A stretch of 64,000 nt of DNA from JANQRZ01 sp965214485 (GTDB taxonomy: Bacteria > Bacteroidota > Rhodothermia > Rhodothermales > JANQRZ01): contig CBDCBW010000012.1 in NCBI GenBank assembly GCA_965214485.1, positions 124,001-188,000 of the forward strand. The letters run 5' to 3'. The position numbers and the translations under genes are program-made. Positions 25,298 through 34,173 of the stretch are shown in pieces (the first letter of the stretch is position 1; every line of letters begins with the position of its first letter). Under the pieces are notes generated by a model that saw only the letters and a program-made list of their open reading frames with translations, was not told the origin of the DNA and did not search any database.

Positions 25298-25370
25298 CCG
25301 TATCCTGTCCCACCTCTCGTCCCTCTCCGTACGGGCGACGGATGCGCCGCCCCTGCCCGCGACTCCCCTC

Positions 25371-25775
25371 ATGACTACCGACGACGACCTCACCCTCCGC
25401 GACGACCTCGACGGGCTGACGCCGGCCCGCATCGCCACGCTCTACCGCCGCGCCCCGCTCCTCCGGCCCACGGGCGACCGCGCCGCGATCGAGCGGATGT
25501 TCGCCCGCTCGTCGCTCGTCCTCTCGGCGTGGATCGGCGACCGGCTCGTCGGCCTCGCCCGCGTGCTGACCGACGGCGAGCAGTTCTCGTTCCTGTGCGA
25601 CCTCGCCGTCGAGCCCGACGTGCAGGGGGCGGGGATCGGCAAAAAGCTCATCGCCGAAGTCCTCGAGCGCTGCCAGGGGACCGAGCTCGCCCTGCGCGAC
25701 TCGGACCTCTCGGCGGGCTTCTACGAGCGGCTCGGCTTCACCCGCGTCGAGAACGGCTGGATGAAGCAACTCTGA
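25371..25775 (+). CDS. GNAT-family N-acetyltransferase
   Basis: 134 residues from the ATG at 25371. The core beta-alpha-beta pattern is clear: LVGLARVLTDGEQFSFLCDLAVEPDVQGAGIG, with V-x-x-x-x-Q-G-x-G-I-G binding the acetyl-CoA pyrophosphate, and a C-terminal YERLGFTRVENGW. The layout matches small YjgM/PhnO-like acetyltransferases acting on an amine; the substrate is unknown. The ATPase reading frame upstream runs open into this frame because of the frameshift, so an automated caller could report a false ATPase-acetyltransferase fusion. A 13-bp tandem repeat follows at 25808-25840. Confidence 0.85.
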   Translation: MTTDDDLTLRDDLDGLTPARIATLYRRAPLLRPTGDRAAIERMFARSSLVLSAWIGDRLVGLARVLTDGEQFSFLCDLAVEPDVQGAGIGKKLIAEVLERCQGTELALRDSDLSAGFYERLGFTRVENGWMKQL

Positions 25776-25807
25776 CGAGCGACGAAGTACGAGCGCCGAA
25801 CCTAGAG

Positions 25808-25840
25808 CGCTCGCTGTCGTCGCTCGCTGTCGTCGCTCGC
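25808..25840. repeat. 13-bp tandem repeat, about 2.5 units
   Basis: Units of cgctcgctgtcgt in the 163-nt gap between the acetyltransferase gene and topA. Confidence 0.8.
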
Positions 25841-25902
25841 AGGCTGGGAACGCGGCGATAGACCCCGCGTGTGAGGCTGCCGCACCCCGCAGCCCCGGCG
25901 GG

Positions 25903-25909
25903 TATCTTG
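25903..25909 (+). promoter_or_regulatory. candidate -7 element of topA
   Basis: TATCTTG, close to TAnnTTTG, 29 nt before the topA ATG and followed by a C-rich leader. No convincing -33 element is visible. Confidence 0.3.
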
Positions 25910-25938
25910 CGCCCCTCCCCACCTCACTGCCCAGAGCT

Positions 25939-28509
25939 ATGAAGCGACTCGTCGTCGTAGAGTCCCCCACGAAGGCCCGCACGATCCGCAATTTCCTCCC
26001 GAAGGGGGAGTACCGCGTCGAGGCGTGCATGGGGCACGTCCGCGACCTCCCGTCGTCGGCCTCCGAGGTCCCCGCCGCCGTCAAGAAGGAGAGCTGGGGC
26101 ACGCTCGGCGTGAACGTGGACGAGGGCTACGCGCCCGTCTACGTCGTCCCGAAGGAGAAGCGCAAAGTCGTCAAAGAGCTGAAAGACGCGCTCAAGACGG
26201 CCGACGAGCTCTACCTCGCCACCGACGAGGACCGCGAGGGCGAGTCCATCGGCTGGCACCTGCTCGAGGTACTCAAGCCGACCGTGCCGGTGCGCCGGAT
26301 GGTCTTCCACGAGATCACGAAGGAGGCCATCCACCGCGCCCTCGGCGAGACGCGCGACATCGACCAGCGGCTCGTCGACGCCCAGGAGACGCGCCGCGTG
26401 CTCGACCGGTTGGTGGGCTACACCATCAGCCCGCTCCTGTGGAAGAAGATCGCCCCGCGCCTCTCGGCCGGGCGGGTCCAGAGCGTCGCCGTCCGCCTCC
26501 TCGTGCAGCGCGAGCGCGAGCGCCTCGACTTCGTCACCGCCGGCTACTGGGACCTCAAGGTCACCCTCGAACAGGACGAGCAGGCGTTCGAGGCGACCAT
26601 GATCGCCCTCGGCGACCGGCGGCTCGCCACGGGGCGCGACTTCGACGAGAACACGGGCAAGCTCAAGGAGGGGAGCGAGGCCTTCGTGCTCGAAGAGGCG
26701 CAGGCCCAAACCCTCGCCGAGCGCCTGCCGGACGAGCCGTGGCGCGTGGCGTCGGTCGAGTCGAAGGTGGTGACGCGCCGCCCGGCCCCGCCGTTCATCA
26801 CGAGCACGATGCAGCAAGAGGCCAACCGCAAGCTCGGCCTCTCGGCGCGCGACGCGATGCGGGTCGCGCAGAAGCTCTACGAGAACGGCCACATCACCTA
26901 CATGCGGACCGACTCGCCGAACCTCTCGTCCGAGGCCATCGGCGCGAGCCGGAAGGCCGTCGAAGAGCGCTACGGCAGCGAGTACCTCTCGCCCAAGCCG
27001 CGCCAGTTCTCGGCCAAGAAGAGCTCGGGCGCGCAGGAGGCCCACGAGGCCATCCGCCCGGCTGGCACCCAGATGCGGACCCGCAAGGAGATCGGGCTCT
27101 CCGGCGTCGAGGGCAAGCTCTACGACCTCATCTGGAAGCGGACCGTCGCCACCCAGATGGCCGACGCCAAGCTCCGCCAGACGCGCGCCGAGATCACCGC
27201 CGGGGCCGACGGCCCGGAGCAGGCGACCTTCCGCGCCAACGGCCAGACGGTCGAGTTCGCCGGCTTCTTCCGCGCCTACGTCGAGGGCTCGGACGACCCG
27301 AACGCGGCGCTCGAAGACCGCGACAACCCGCTGCCCGCCCTCGATGAGGGCGACACGCCGGCGTGCCGCGAGGTCGAGGCCCTCGGCCACGAGACCAAGC
27401 CGCCGGCGCGCTACACCGACGCGACGCTCGTCCGGATGCTGGAAAGCGAGGGCGTCGGCCGACCGAGCACCTACGCCTCGATCATCGACACGATCGTGAA
27501 CCGGGGCTACGTCCGGCGCGACGGCAAGCAGCTCGCCCCGACCTTCACGGCCTTCGCCACGACCAACCTGATGGAGGACAGCTTCTCGCCGCTCGTCGAC
27601 ACCGGCTTCACCGCCGAGATGGAGCAGATCCTCGACGACATCGCCGAGGGCAAGAAGGAGCCGACGCGCTACCTCGAACGGTTCTTCCGGGGCGAGGGCG
27701 GCATCGAGCCCGGCGTCGAGGCGGGGCTGGAAAGTATCGACGCCCGAGCGATGTCTACCATCGAGCACCCGAAGTGGGGCGGCTACCGCGTGCGCGTCGG
27801 CAAGTTCGGCCCCTACGTCGAGGGCGAGATCGACGGCGAGACCAAGACCGCCTCGCTCCCCGACGGCCTCGCGCCCGCCGACGCCGACGAGGCCGCGCTC
27901 GCCGACCTCCTCCGCACCAGCAACAAGCCCGACGAGATGCTCGGCATCCACCCCGAGCACGACCAGCCGGTCTTCGTCAAGCAGGGCCCCTACGGCCCCT
28001 ACGTCCAGCTCGGCGACGACGAGCAGGAAGGCAAGCCGAAGCGGACCTCGCTCCCGAAGGGCGTCCAGCCGGAGGACGTGGACATGGACACGGCACTCGG
28101 CCTGCTGAGCCTGCCGCGCACGATCGGCGAGCACCCCGAGGGCGGCGTCGTCAAGGCGAGCATCGGGCGCTACGGGCCGTACGTCCAGCACGGCAGCGTC
28201 TTCGCCTCGCTCAAGCCCGAGGACGATGTGCTGACGGTCGCGTTGGATCGCGGGCTCGAGCTCCTCGCGCAGAAGCGCCAGAAGAACAAGCCGCTCCGCA
28301 CGCTCGGCACGCACCCCGAGACCGGCGACCCGGTGGAGGTCTTCGAGGGCCGCTACGGCCCCTACGTCAAGCACAAGCGCACGAATGCCACCATCCCGAA
28401 GGGCACCGACCCCGACGAGGTCACGCTGGAGCAGGCCGTCGAGCTGATCGCCGCGAAGGCAGCCAAGAAGGGGGGGAAGAAGGGCGGTCGCCGGAAGAAG
28501 ACGGCCTAG
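25939..28509 (+). CDS. topA: DNA topoisomerase I
   Basis: Type IA topoisomerase that relaxes negative supercoils. 856 residues. The Toprim domain is N-terminal (RLVVVESPTKARTI, Mg-binding DEDREGE). The catalytic tyrosine is Tyr321 in HITYMRTDS. LSAGRVQSVAVRLL and ESEGVGRPSTYASII mark the other core domains. The C-terminus has no four-cysteine zinc fingers; instead it holds several Topo C-terminal repeats of the GxYGPYV type and a Lys-rich tail. This cysteine-free C-terminus is typical of Bacteroidota and actinobacterial-type enzymes. The copper ATPase gene follows after 25 nt on the same strand. Confidence 0.96.
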   Translation: MKRLVVVESPTKARTIRNFLPKGEYRVEACMGHVRDLPSSASEVPAAVKKESWGTLGVNVDEGYAPVYVVPKEKRKVVKELKDALKTADELYLATDEDREGESIGWHLLEVLKPTVPVRRMVFHEITKEAIHRALGETRDIDQRLVDAQETRRVLDRLVGYTISPLLWKKIAPRLSAGRVQSVAVRLLVQRERERLDFVTAGYWDLKVTLEQDEQAFEATMIALGDRRLATGRDFDENTGKLKEGSEAFVLEEAQAQTLAERLPDEPWRVASVESKVVTRRPAPPFITSTMQQEANRKLGLSARDAMRVAQKLYENGHITYMRTDSPNLSSEAIGASRKAVEERYGSEYLSPKPRQFSAKKSSGAQEAHEAIRPAGTQMRTRKEIGLSGVEGKLYDLIWKRTVATQMADAKLRQTRAEITAGADGPEQATFRANGQTVEFAGFFRAYVEGSDDPNAALEDRDNPLPALDEGDTPACREVEALGHETKPPARYTDATLVRMLESEGVGRPSTYASIIDTIVNRGYVRRDGKQLAPTFTAFATTNLMEDSFSPLVDTGFTAEMEQILDDIAEGKKEPTRYLERFFRGEGGIEPGVEAGLESIDARAMSTIEHPKWGGYRVRVGKFGPYVEGEIDGETKTASLPDGLAPADADEAALADLLRTSNKPDEMLGIHPEHDQPVFVKQGPYGPYVQLGDDEQEGKPKRTSLPKGVQPEDVDMDTALGLLSLPRTIGEHPEGGVVKASIGRYGPYVQHGSVFASLKPEDDVLTVALDRGLELLAQKRQKNKPLRTLGTHPETGDPVEVFEGRYGPYVKHKRTNATIPKGTDPDEVTLEQAVELIAAKAAKKGGKKGGRRKKTA

Positions 28510-28534
28510 CGCGCAGACCGTCCCACGAGCAGCG

Positions 28535-30790
28535 ATGGAAACGACGGCACCTTCTCCTATTCAGCGCCAAGCGGAGGGTCCGAAGCGCGTGGCGCTGCCC
28601 ATCGAGGGGATGGAGTGCGCCGCGTGCGCGGTGCGGATCGAGAAGGCCCTCGGCAAGCAGGCCGGGGTCCGCACGGCGAGCGTGAACTACGCCACCGGCG
28701 AGGCGCTCGTCGAATACGACGCCGGCGCGGTCGGTCTAGACCTCCTCGCGGCGGCGGTCGAGCGGACGGGCTACCGCGTCCGCCCCGAGCCTCCCGGCGG
28801 AGCCGAGGCCGCCGAAGAGCAGGAGGACCGCTACCGAGCGACGCGCCGCCGCACCGTCGTCGCCGCCCTCCTGTCGCTCCCGGTCGTGGTGCTCTCGATG
28901 GCCCACGGCGCGATCGACTTCCCCGGGATGCGCGGGCTGATGCTCGCGCTCACGACGCCGGTCGTGGCGTGGGCGGGGGCGGGGTTCTTCGCCGGGGCGT
29001 GGCGGGCGCTCCGGCACCGCGCGGCGGACATGAACACCCTCGTCGCGCTCGGCGTCGGGACGGCCTACGGGACCAGCGTCGTCGCCACGCTCGCGCCGGG
29101 GCTGTGGGCGAGGGCGGGGCAGAGGCCGGAGGTGTACTTCGAGGCGGCAGCGGTGATCGTCACCCTCCTCCTGCTGGGCCGGCTGCTCGAGGAGCGGGCG
29201 AAGGGCAAGACCGGCGCGGCGATTCGGCGGCTCGTAGACCTCCAGCCCGAGACGGCCCGCGTCGTCCGTGATGGGCAGGAAACGGACGTGCCGGTGGCCG
29301 AGGTCGCGCTCGGCGAGACGGTGGTGGTGCGGCCCGGCGAGCGGGTCCCGCTCGACGGAACCCTCGTCGAGGGCGCGTCGGCGGTGGACGAGAGTATGCT
29401 CACCGGCGAGCCCCTCCCGGTCGAGAAGCGCCCCGGCGACGCGGTCACCGGGGCCACCGTCAACCGGACGGGCGCGTTCACCTTCCGCGTCACCCGAACC
29501 GGCGAGGGCACGACGCTCGCGCAGATCGTCCGCCTCGTCCGCGAGGCGCAGGGCCGCAAAGCCCCGATCCAGCGCCTCGCCGACACCGTCGCGGGCGTCT
29601 TCGTCCCCGTCGTGCTTCTCGTCGCTGTCGTCACGTTTGTGGTGTGGATGCTCGTCGGGCCGGAGCCCCGGCTGGGCTACGCGCTCCTCACGTTCGTCAG
29701 CGTGCTCATCATCGCGTGCCCGTGCGCGCTCGGCCTCGCCACGCCGACGGCGATCGTGGTGGCGACGGGCCGGGCCGCCGAGCACGGCATCTTGTTCAAG
29801 GGCGGCGACGCGGTCGAGCGCGTGCGCGACGTGGAGGTCGTGCTCCTCGACAAGACGGGGACGCTCACCGAAGGCAGTCCCCGCCTCGCGGACGTGGTGC
29901 CGCTCGCCGGGTGGGGCGAGGCCGATCTGCTCGCGCTCGCCGCCGCCGCCGAGGCGCGGAGCGAACACCCCATCGGCGAAGCCGTCGCTGCCGAGGCCGA
30001 AGCGCGCGGGCTGGCGCTGTCGCCCGTCGAAGCCTTCCAATCGCAGACCGGGCTGGGCGTCGAGGCGACCGTGGGCGGCCGCGCCGTGCTCATCGGCAAC
30101 CGCGACTTTCTGGCCGAGCACGGCGTCGAGCAGGGCGCGCTCGACGGCATCGAAGGCGGCCTCGCGGCGGCAGGCAAGACGGTGGTGCGCGTGGCGGTGG
30201 AGGGCGAGGCAGCGGGCGTGCTCGCCGTCGCCGACACGGTCCGCCCGACGTCGAGGGAGGCCGTCGCTGCGCTGCGCGGCCTCGGCGTCGAGGTGGTGAT
30301 GGTGACGGGCGACGCCGAGGCGTCGGCGCAGGCCGTCGCCGAGGCCGTCGGCATCGAGCGCGTCGAGGCGAACGTGCGGCCCGCCGGCAAAGCCGAGGTC
30401 GTGCGCCGCTACCAGCGCGAGGGCAAGGTGGTGGCCCACGTCGGCGACGGGATCAACGACGCCCCCGCGCTCGCCGCCGCGGATGTGGGCGTGGCCCTGG
30501 CCGCGGGGACCGACGTCGCGGTCGAGGCGAGCGACGTGACCCTGGTGCGGGACGACCTCCTCGCCGTCGCCGCCGCCTTCCGGCTCTCGAACCGGACCCT
30601 GCGGACGATCAAGCAGAACCTCTTCTTCGCCTTCGTCTACAACGTCCTCGGCATCCCGGTGGCGGCGGGCGTGCTCTACCCGGTCTTCGGTTTGCTCCTC
30701 TCGCCGGTCATCGCGTCGGCGGCGATGGCGCTCTCGTCGGTGTCGGTCGTGACGAACAGCCTCCGGCTCCGGCGCATCGCGCTCGGCTAG
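28535..30790 (+). CDS. copA: Cu+-exporting P1B-type ATPase
   Basis: Inner-membrane pump exporting Cu+ from the cytoplasm. 751 residues. One N-terminal heavy-metal-associated domain with GMECAACAVRI (Cys28, Cys31). Intramembrane CPC at 395-397 (IIACPCALGLATPTA), phosphorylation site DKTGTLTEG (Asp439), HP motif in SEHPIGEA, and hinge GDGINDAPALAAADVG. Late TM motifs YN (FVYNVLGIP) and MxxSS (MALSSVSVVTN) are the signature of the Cu+ subclass (P1B-1) and separate it from Zn/Cd pumps. Another copper-related operon lies at 34174-39101, beyond the fusion gene. The close spacing to topA (25 nt) suggests cotranscription, with no copper-responsive regulator in sight. Confidence 0.93.
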   Translation: METTAPSPIQRQAEGPKRVALPIEGMECAACAVRIEKALGKQAGVRTASVNYATGEALVEYDAGAVGLDLLAAAVERTGYRVRPEPPGGAEAAEEQEDRYRATRRRTVVAALLSLPVVVLSMAHGAIDFPGMRGLMLALTTPVVAWAGAGFFAGAWRALRHRAADMNTLVALGVGTAYGTSVVATLAPGLWARAGQRPEVYFEAAAVIVTLLLLGRLLEERAKGKTGAAIRRLVDLQPETARVVRDGQETDVPVAEVALGETVVVRPGERVPLDGTLVEGASAVDESMLTGEPLPVEKRPGDAVTGATVNRTGAFTFRVTRTGEGTTLAQIVRLVREAQGRKAPIQRLADTVAGVFVPVVLLVAVVTFVVWMLVGPEPRLGYALLTFVSVLIIACPCALGLATPTAIVVATGRAAEHGILFKGGDAVERVRDVEVVLLDKTGTLTEGSPRLADVVPLAGWGEADLLALAAAAEARSEHPIGEAVAAEAEARGLALSPVEAFQSQTGLGVEATVGGRAVLIGNRDFLAEHGVEQGALDGIEGGLAAAGKTVVRVAVEGEAAGVLAVADTVRPTSREAVAALRGLGVEVVMVTGDAEASAQAVAEAVGIERVEANVRPAGKAEVVRRYQREGKVVAHVGDGINDAPALAAADVGVALAAGTDVAVEASDVTLVRDDLLAVAAAFRLSNRTLRTIKQNLFFAFVYNVLGIPVAAGVLYPVFGLLLSPVIASAAMALSSVSVVTNSLRLRRIALG

Positions 30791-30821
30791 GCCGCGTGGA
30801 CCTTCAACCCAGATCGGCTCT

Positions 30822-30854
30822 CATAGCAAGGCTATGGTGCGAGATATTTATCTC
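30822..30854. other. AT-rich island with two small palindromes
   Basis: CATAGC-aag-GCTATG (30822-30836) and GAGATA-tt-TATCTC (30841-30854), followed by an AT-rich run (tagtatcaaataattggg). It lies between convergent copA and the fusion gene. A two-way transcription stop is a fair guess, although neither hairpin has a U-tract. Confidence 0.4.
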
Positions 30855-30898
30855 ACGGATTAGTATCAAATAATTGGGTTTGTTAGCCCTCCTTCCCT

Positions 30899-31010
30899 AA
30901 GTCATCCCCGCGAAGGCGGGGAACCCTGCGAGGGTTGAGCCACGCGCCCTCGCCGTATGGATTCCCGCCTGCGCGGCAAGGACTCAGTCATTCAGAGAAG
31001 TGGTATAATC
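30899..31010 (-). repeat. dispersed composite repeat, copy 2
   Basis: Reverse complement of 1148-1256 with about 90% identity by eye, including both GC palindromes. Its left end (minus sense) overlaps the last nine codons of the fusion gene: the repeat supplies the sequence DYTTSLND and the TGA stop at 30984-30986. Confidence 0.8.
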
Positions 31011-34000
31011 GGTCTGCAGAAAATCCTCGCCGAGCACCCGGTCGAGCGCGTCGGCGAGGCGGCCCGCGTCGGCGCGGCTGAAGACGAGGGGCGGCTTGAT
31101 CTTGACGACGTTGCCGAGCGGCCCGTCGGTGCTGAGGAGGATGCCGTGCTCGCGCATCCGCTCGACGAGGTAGGTCGCGCGCTCCGGCGCGGGAGCGAGC
31201 GTCTCGCGGTCGAGCACGAGCTCGATCCCGAGGAAGAGGCCGAGGCCGCGCACGTCGCCGATGACGGGGTGGCGTCGCATCGAGTCAGACAGACGCTCTT
31301 TCAGGTAGCCGCCGACCGTTGCCGCGTGCTCGCGCAGGCCCTCGTCCTCGATCACGTCGAGCACGGCGAGGCCGACGGCGCACGAGACGGGGTTGCCGCC
31401 GTAGGTGTTGAAGTACTCCATCGGGGCGAGCGACGCTGCGATCTCGGGCGTGGTCACGACCGCCGCGAGCGGGTGCCCGTTGCCGATGGGCTTGCCGAGC
31501 GTCACGACGTCCGGCACGACGCCCTGCGTCTCGAACCCCCACCACCGCCCGACGCGCCCGAACCCGACCTGCACCTCGTCGGCGATGCAGACGCCGCCCG
31601 CCGCCCGTGTGAGCCGGTACGCCTCGGCGAGGAACCCGTCCGGGAAGACGATCTGCCCGCCGCAGCCGAGGAGCGACTCCGCCATGAACGCCGCGACCTG
31701 TCCGCCCGCCTGCTCCACCGCCCCGGCGACGTGCGCGGCGTAGGGCCCGGCAGCGTAGGGCCCGGCGTCGGGGCTGCCGCGCAGAGGGTCCGGCATCGGG
31801 ACGACGTGGACGTAGCCCGGCGGGCCGTGGCCGCCCGGCCCGTCGTGCTTGTACGGGCTGACCTCGATGAGGGCGGTCGTGTGCCCGTGGTACGCGCCGC
31901 CGAGCGCGATGACGTCCCGGCAGCCCGTGTGCGTGCGGGCGAGGCGGAGGGCGAGGTCGTTGGCCTCGCTGCCGCTGTTGACGAAGAAGCACACCGAGAG
32001 CGGGTCGGGGAGGAGCGCCGCGAGGCGCTCGGCGTAGGCGACGACGAGGGGGTGGAGGTAGCGCGTGTTCGTGTTGAGCACCGCCATTTGCCGCGCCGCC
32101 GCCCGCACCACGCGCGGGTGCGCGTGCCCGACGTGGCAGACGTTGTTCACGCCGTCGAGGTACGCCCGCCCGTCGGCGTCGTAGAGCCGCGCCCCGACGC
32201 CCCGGACGAGGTGCAGCGGCTCTCGGTACGACACGCTGAGGGACGGCCCGAGGCGCTCGCGCCGGGCCTCGAGAATCTCCTCGCCGGTTCGTTCGGGTTC
32301 GGGAAAGGCGGATTCGGGGATGCGGAGCAGCAGGTTCGGGTCGGGGCAGAGGCTCCGCCACACGTCGCGCTCGTCGGCGGCCCCGACGCCGGGGAAGTCG
32401 CCGCGCCGGTCGAGGAGGTCGGTGACGAGCTGAAGGTGGAGGTGGGGGGCCCAGCCGCCGTTCTCCTCCGGCGCGCCGAGGGTGCCGATGGGCTGCCCCG
32501 CCTGCACCGCGTCGCCCTCGGCGAGCCCGCCGAGCGAGGCCCGGCTGAGGTGGCCGTAGAGCGTCCAGAACGGCGGGCACCCCTCGGGCCACCCGCCGGG
32601 CCGGTGTTCGAGAATGACGGTCGGCCCGTAGTCGAGCGGGAGGGCGTTGTCGGCGACGCTGTGGACGGTCCCGTCGAGCGGAGCGAAGACCGGCGCGCCC
32701 GCCGGTTGGAACAGGTCGATCCCGAGGTGGACCGTGCGCGCCCCGCCGGTCTCCGTGCGGAACTGCTCGCCGGTGTAGACCAGCCGCGCCTCGTCGTAGC
32801 GTCCGACGCCGACCTCGGCCCCGGCCTCGCGCATCTTCTTCTCGATCTCGTCCGAGGCGAGCATGGGCACCGAGAGCGCGTCCGCGCCCCACGCGGTGCT
32901 GCCCACGCCGAAGTCGAACACGACGACCGGCGCGGTGCCCGGATCGGGATGGACCACGGGGGCGAGCGCGTCCCGGTTCGCCTCGAGCCACGCCGCGACG
33001 GCAGCGGTCCGCGGGCACGGGGCGAGGCCGCACGCGGCGCGTATCCGGTAGTGCGCCCATCGCCCGTGGACGCGGTCGAGCCGTTCGAGCGCGGCCCACG
33101 CGGGGGCTTCGCTGACCGAGAGGTAGGCGTCGTGGGGCTCGTCGCGCCGCCGGGCCGCCGACATCGCCACGCTCAGGCACAGCCGCAGCGCGACGAGCGG
33201 GAAGAAGGCGGCGAGCTCGGCTTCGCTCAGCGGGTACGCCGCGTGAAACCCCGCCGCCACGTCCGCCGCCGCCCCGACCGGGTCGGGCGCGCCGAGCACG
33301 GCATACGCCGCCGCCACCGCCGGGTCGGCGACGGTCGGCGACCACACCGCGTCGCCGAAGTCGATCAGCCCGACGACCGTGCGCCCGGGCGATGGCAGGG
33401 GCGAGACGAGGACGTTGTGGTCGTTCGCGTCGCCGTGAACGAGGCTGTGGCGGAGCGCGCCGAGGGGCGGGGCCTCGCGCTCGGTGCGTCCGAGGTGGCG
33501 CTCTACGAGGGCGCGGCACTCCGCGTCCGGGACGTGCCGAAGGTGGCGGCGGACGACCGCCGGGGCGCGGCTCAGCTCCCAGTCGAACGGGCGGTGTGCC
33601 GCCGCCGCGTCGAGCCCGTCGAGGCAGGCCGCGAGCCGACCCAGCGTGCCGCCCAGGTCGCGGCGCAGCGCCGGGGTCTGCGGGTTGACCCCGGCCAACG
33701 GGACACCGGGGAGGTGCGAGACGACGTGGGCAAGATGCCCCCGGCCGTCGTCCTCGACCGTCGTGATCGCCTCGCCCGACGTGGCGAGCCGGACCACCGG
33801 GCACGGCACGCCGCACGCCCCGAGCCGCTGCATCATCTCGACCTGCATCGCCAGCACGGCCCGGTCCTCCGCCGCACTCGCGATCTTCAGCACCCACGCC
33901 GGTTCGCCGCGGACGCGGAGCAGCCAGTTCTGATCGCGGTCGCTCGGCAGGGCGGACGCTTCGGCGACGACGCCGAAGCGCTCGCGGGCGATCCCCTCGG

Positions 34001-34046
34001 CGTCGGCGGAAGAGAAGCGGGAACGGGCGTCGGCGAGCGAGGGCAC
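30984..34046 (-). CDS. APH-like kinase / M23 peptidase / class III aminotransferase fusion
   Basis: 1020 residues with three domains. Residues 1-350: choline/aminoglycoside phosphotransferase-like kinase, with HGDANDHN (204-211) and IDFGD (Asp229). Residues about 370-565: M23 metallopeptidase, with HLGID (His440, Asp444), YGHL and HLHL near 536. Residues about 600-1020: PLP-dependent class III aminotransferase, with SGSEAND (691-697), AYHGHT, ADEVQVGFGR and catalytic Lys852 in LGKPIGNGHP. The last domain resembles the human phospholyases AGXT2L1/2, which act on phosphoethanolamine or phosphohydroxylysine made by an APH-type kinase. A kinase plus phospholyase joined in one chain would phosphorylate an amino alcohol and then eliminate phosphate. 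The M23 part lacks a signal peptide and its role is unclear. The C-terminal nine codons lie in a dispersed repeat. Confidence 0.88.
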   Translation of the reverse strand: MPSLADARSRFSSADAEGIARERFGVVAEASALPSDRDQNWLLRVRGEPAWVLKIASAAEDRAVLAMQVEMMQRLGACGVPCPVVRLATSGEAITTVEDDGRGHLAHVVSHLPGVPLAGVNPQTPALRRDLGGTLGRLAACLDGLDAAAAHRPFDWELSRAPAVVRRHLRHVPDAECRALVERHLGRTEREAPPLGALRHSLVHGDANDHNVLVSPLPSPGRTVVGLIDFGDAVWSPTVADPAVAAAYAVLGAPDPVGAAADVAAGFHAAYPLSEAELAAFFPLVALRLCLSVAMSAARRRDEPHDAYLSVSEAPAWAALERLDRVHGRWAHYRIRAACGLAPCPRTAAVAAWLEANRDALAPVVHPDPGTAPVVVFDFGVGSTAWGADALSVPMLASDEIEKKMREAGAEVGVGRYDEARLVYTGEQFRTETGGARTVHLGIDLFQPAGAPVFAPLDGTVHSVADNALPLDYGPTVILEHRPGGWPEGCPPFWTLYGHLSRASLGGLAEGDAVQAGQPIGTLGAPEENGGWAPHLHLQLVTDLLDRRGDFPGVGAADERDVWRSLCPDPNLLLRIPESAFPEPERTGEEILEARRERLGPSLSVSYREPLHLVRGVGARLYDADGRAYLDGVNNVCHVGHAHPRVVRAAARQMAVLNTNTRYLHPLVVAYAERLAALLPDPLSVCFFVNSGSEANDLALRLARTHTGCRDVIALGGAYHGHTTALIEVSPYKHDGPGGHGPPGYVHVVPMPDPLRGSPDAGPYAAGPYAAHVAGAVEQAGGQVAAFMAESLLGCGGQIVFPDGFLAEAYRLTRAAGGVCIADEVQVGFGRVGRWWGFETQGVVPDVVTLGKPIGNGHPLAAVVTTPEIAASLAPMEYFNTYGGNPVSCAVGLAVLDVIEDEGLREHAATVGGYLKERLSDSMRRHPVIGDVRGLGLFLGIELVLDRETLAPAPERATYLVERMREHGILLSTDGPLGNVVKIKPPLVFSRADAGRLADALDRVLGEDFLQTDYTTSLND
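31738..31767. repeat. 15-bp tandem duplication in the fusion gene
   Basis: Two copies of gcgtagggcccggc(a/g); in frame, encoding AGPYA twice in the aminotransferase domain, between the PLP-binding blocks. Confidence 0.8.
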
Positions 34047-34112
34047 AGAGGACGGGGGACGGCCAGTACGGCAGAAGCCGTGAAGCTACGGCACCGGCCT
34101 CGCCACGAGCGG

Positions 34113-34145
34113 CCGTAAGGGCAGACCTCTGGGTCTGCCCTCGTG
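34113..34145. repeat. hairpin repeat (GGGCAGACC family), copy 3
   Basis: Perfect 10-bp stem AGGGCAGACC/GGTCTGCCCT (34118-34127 and 34132-34141) with a 4-nt loop, preceded by GCCGTA. It lies between the DUF411 stop and the start of the fusion gene. Confidence 0.8.
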
Positions 34146-34173
34146 CGGAGCGCACCCCACGCTTCGCAGCACG

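Noticed and set aside
24258..25775. ABC ATPase-acetyltransferase fusion
   Set aside because: The join is only an out-of-frame read-through after a G-run shift; the TOBE domain continues in other frames and the GNAT gene has its own ATG.
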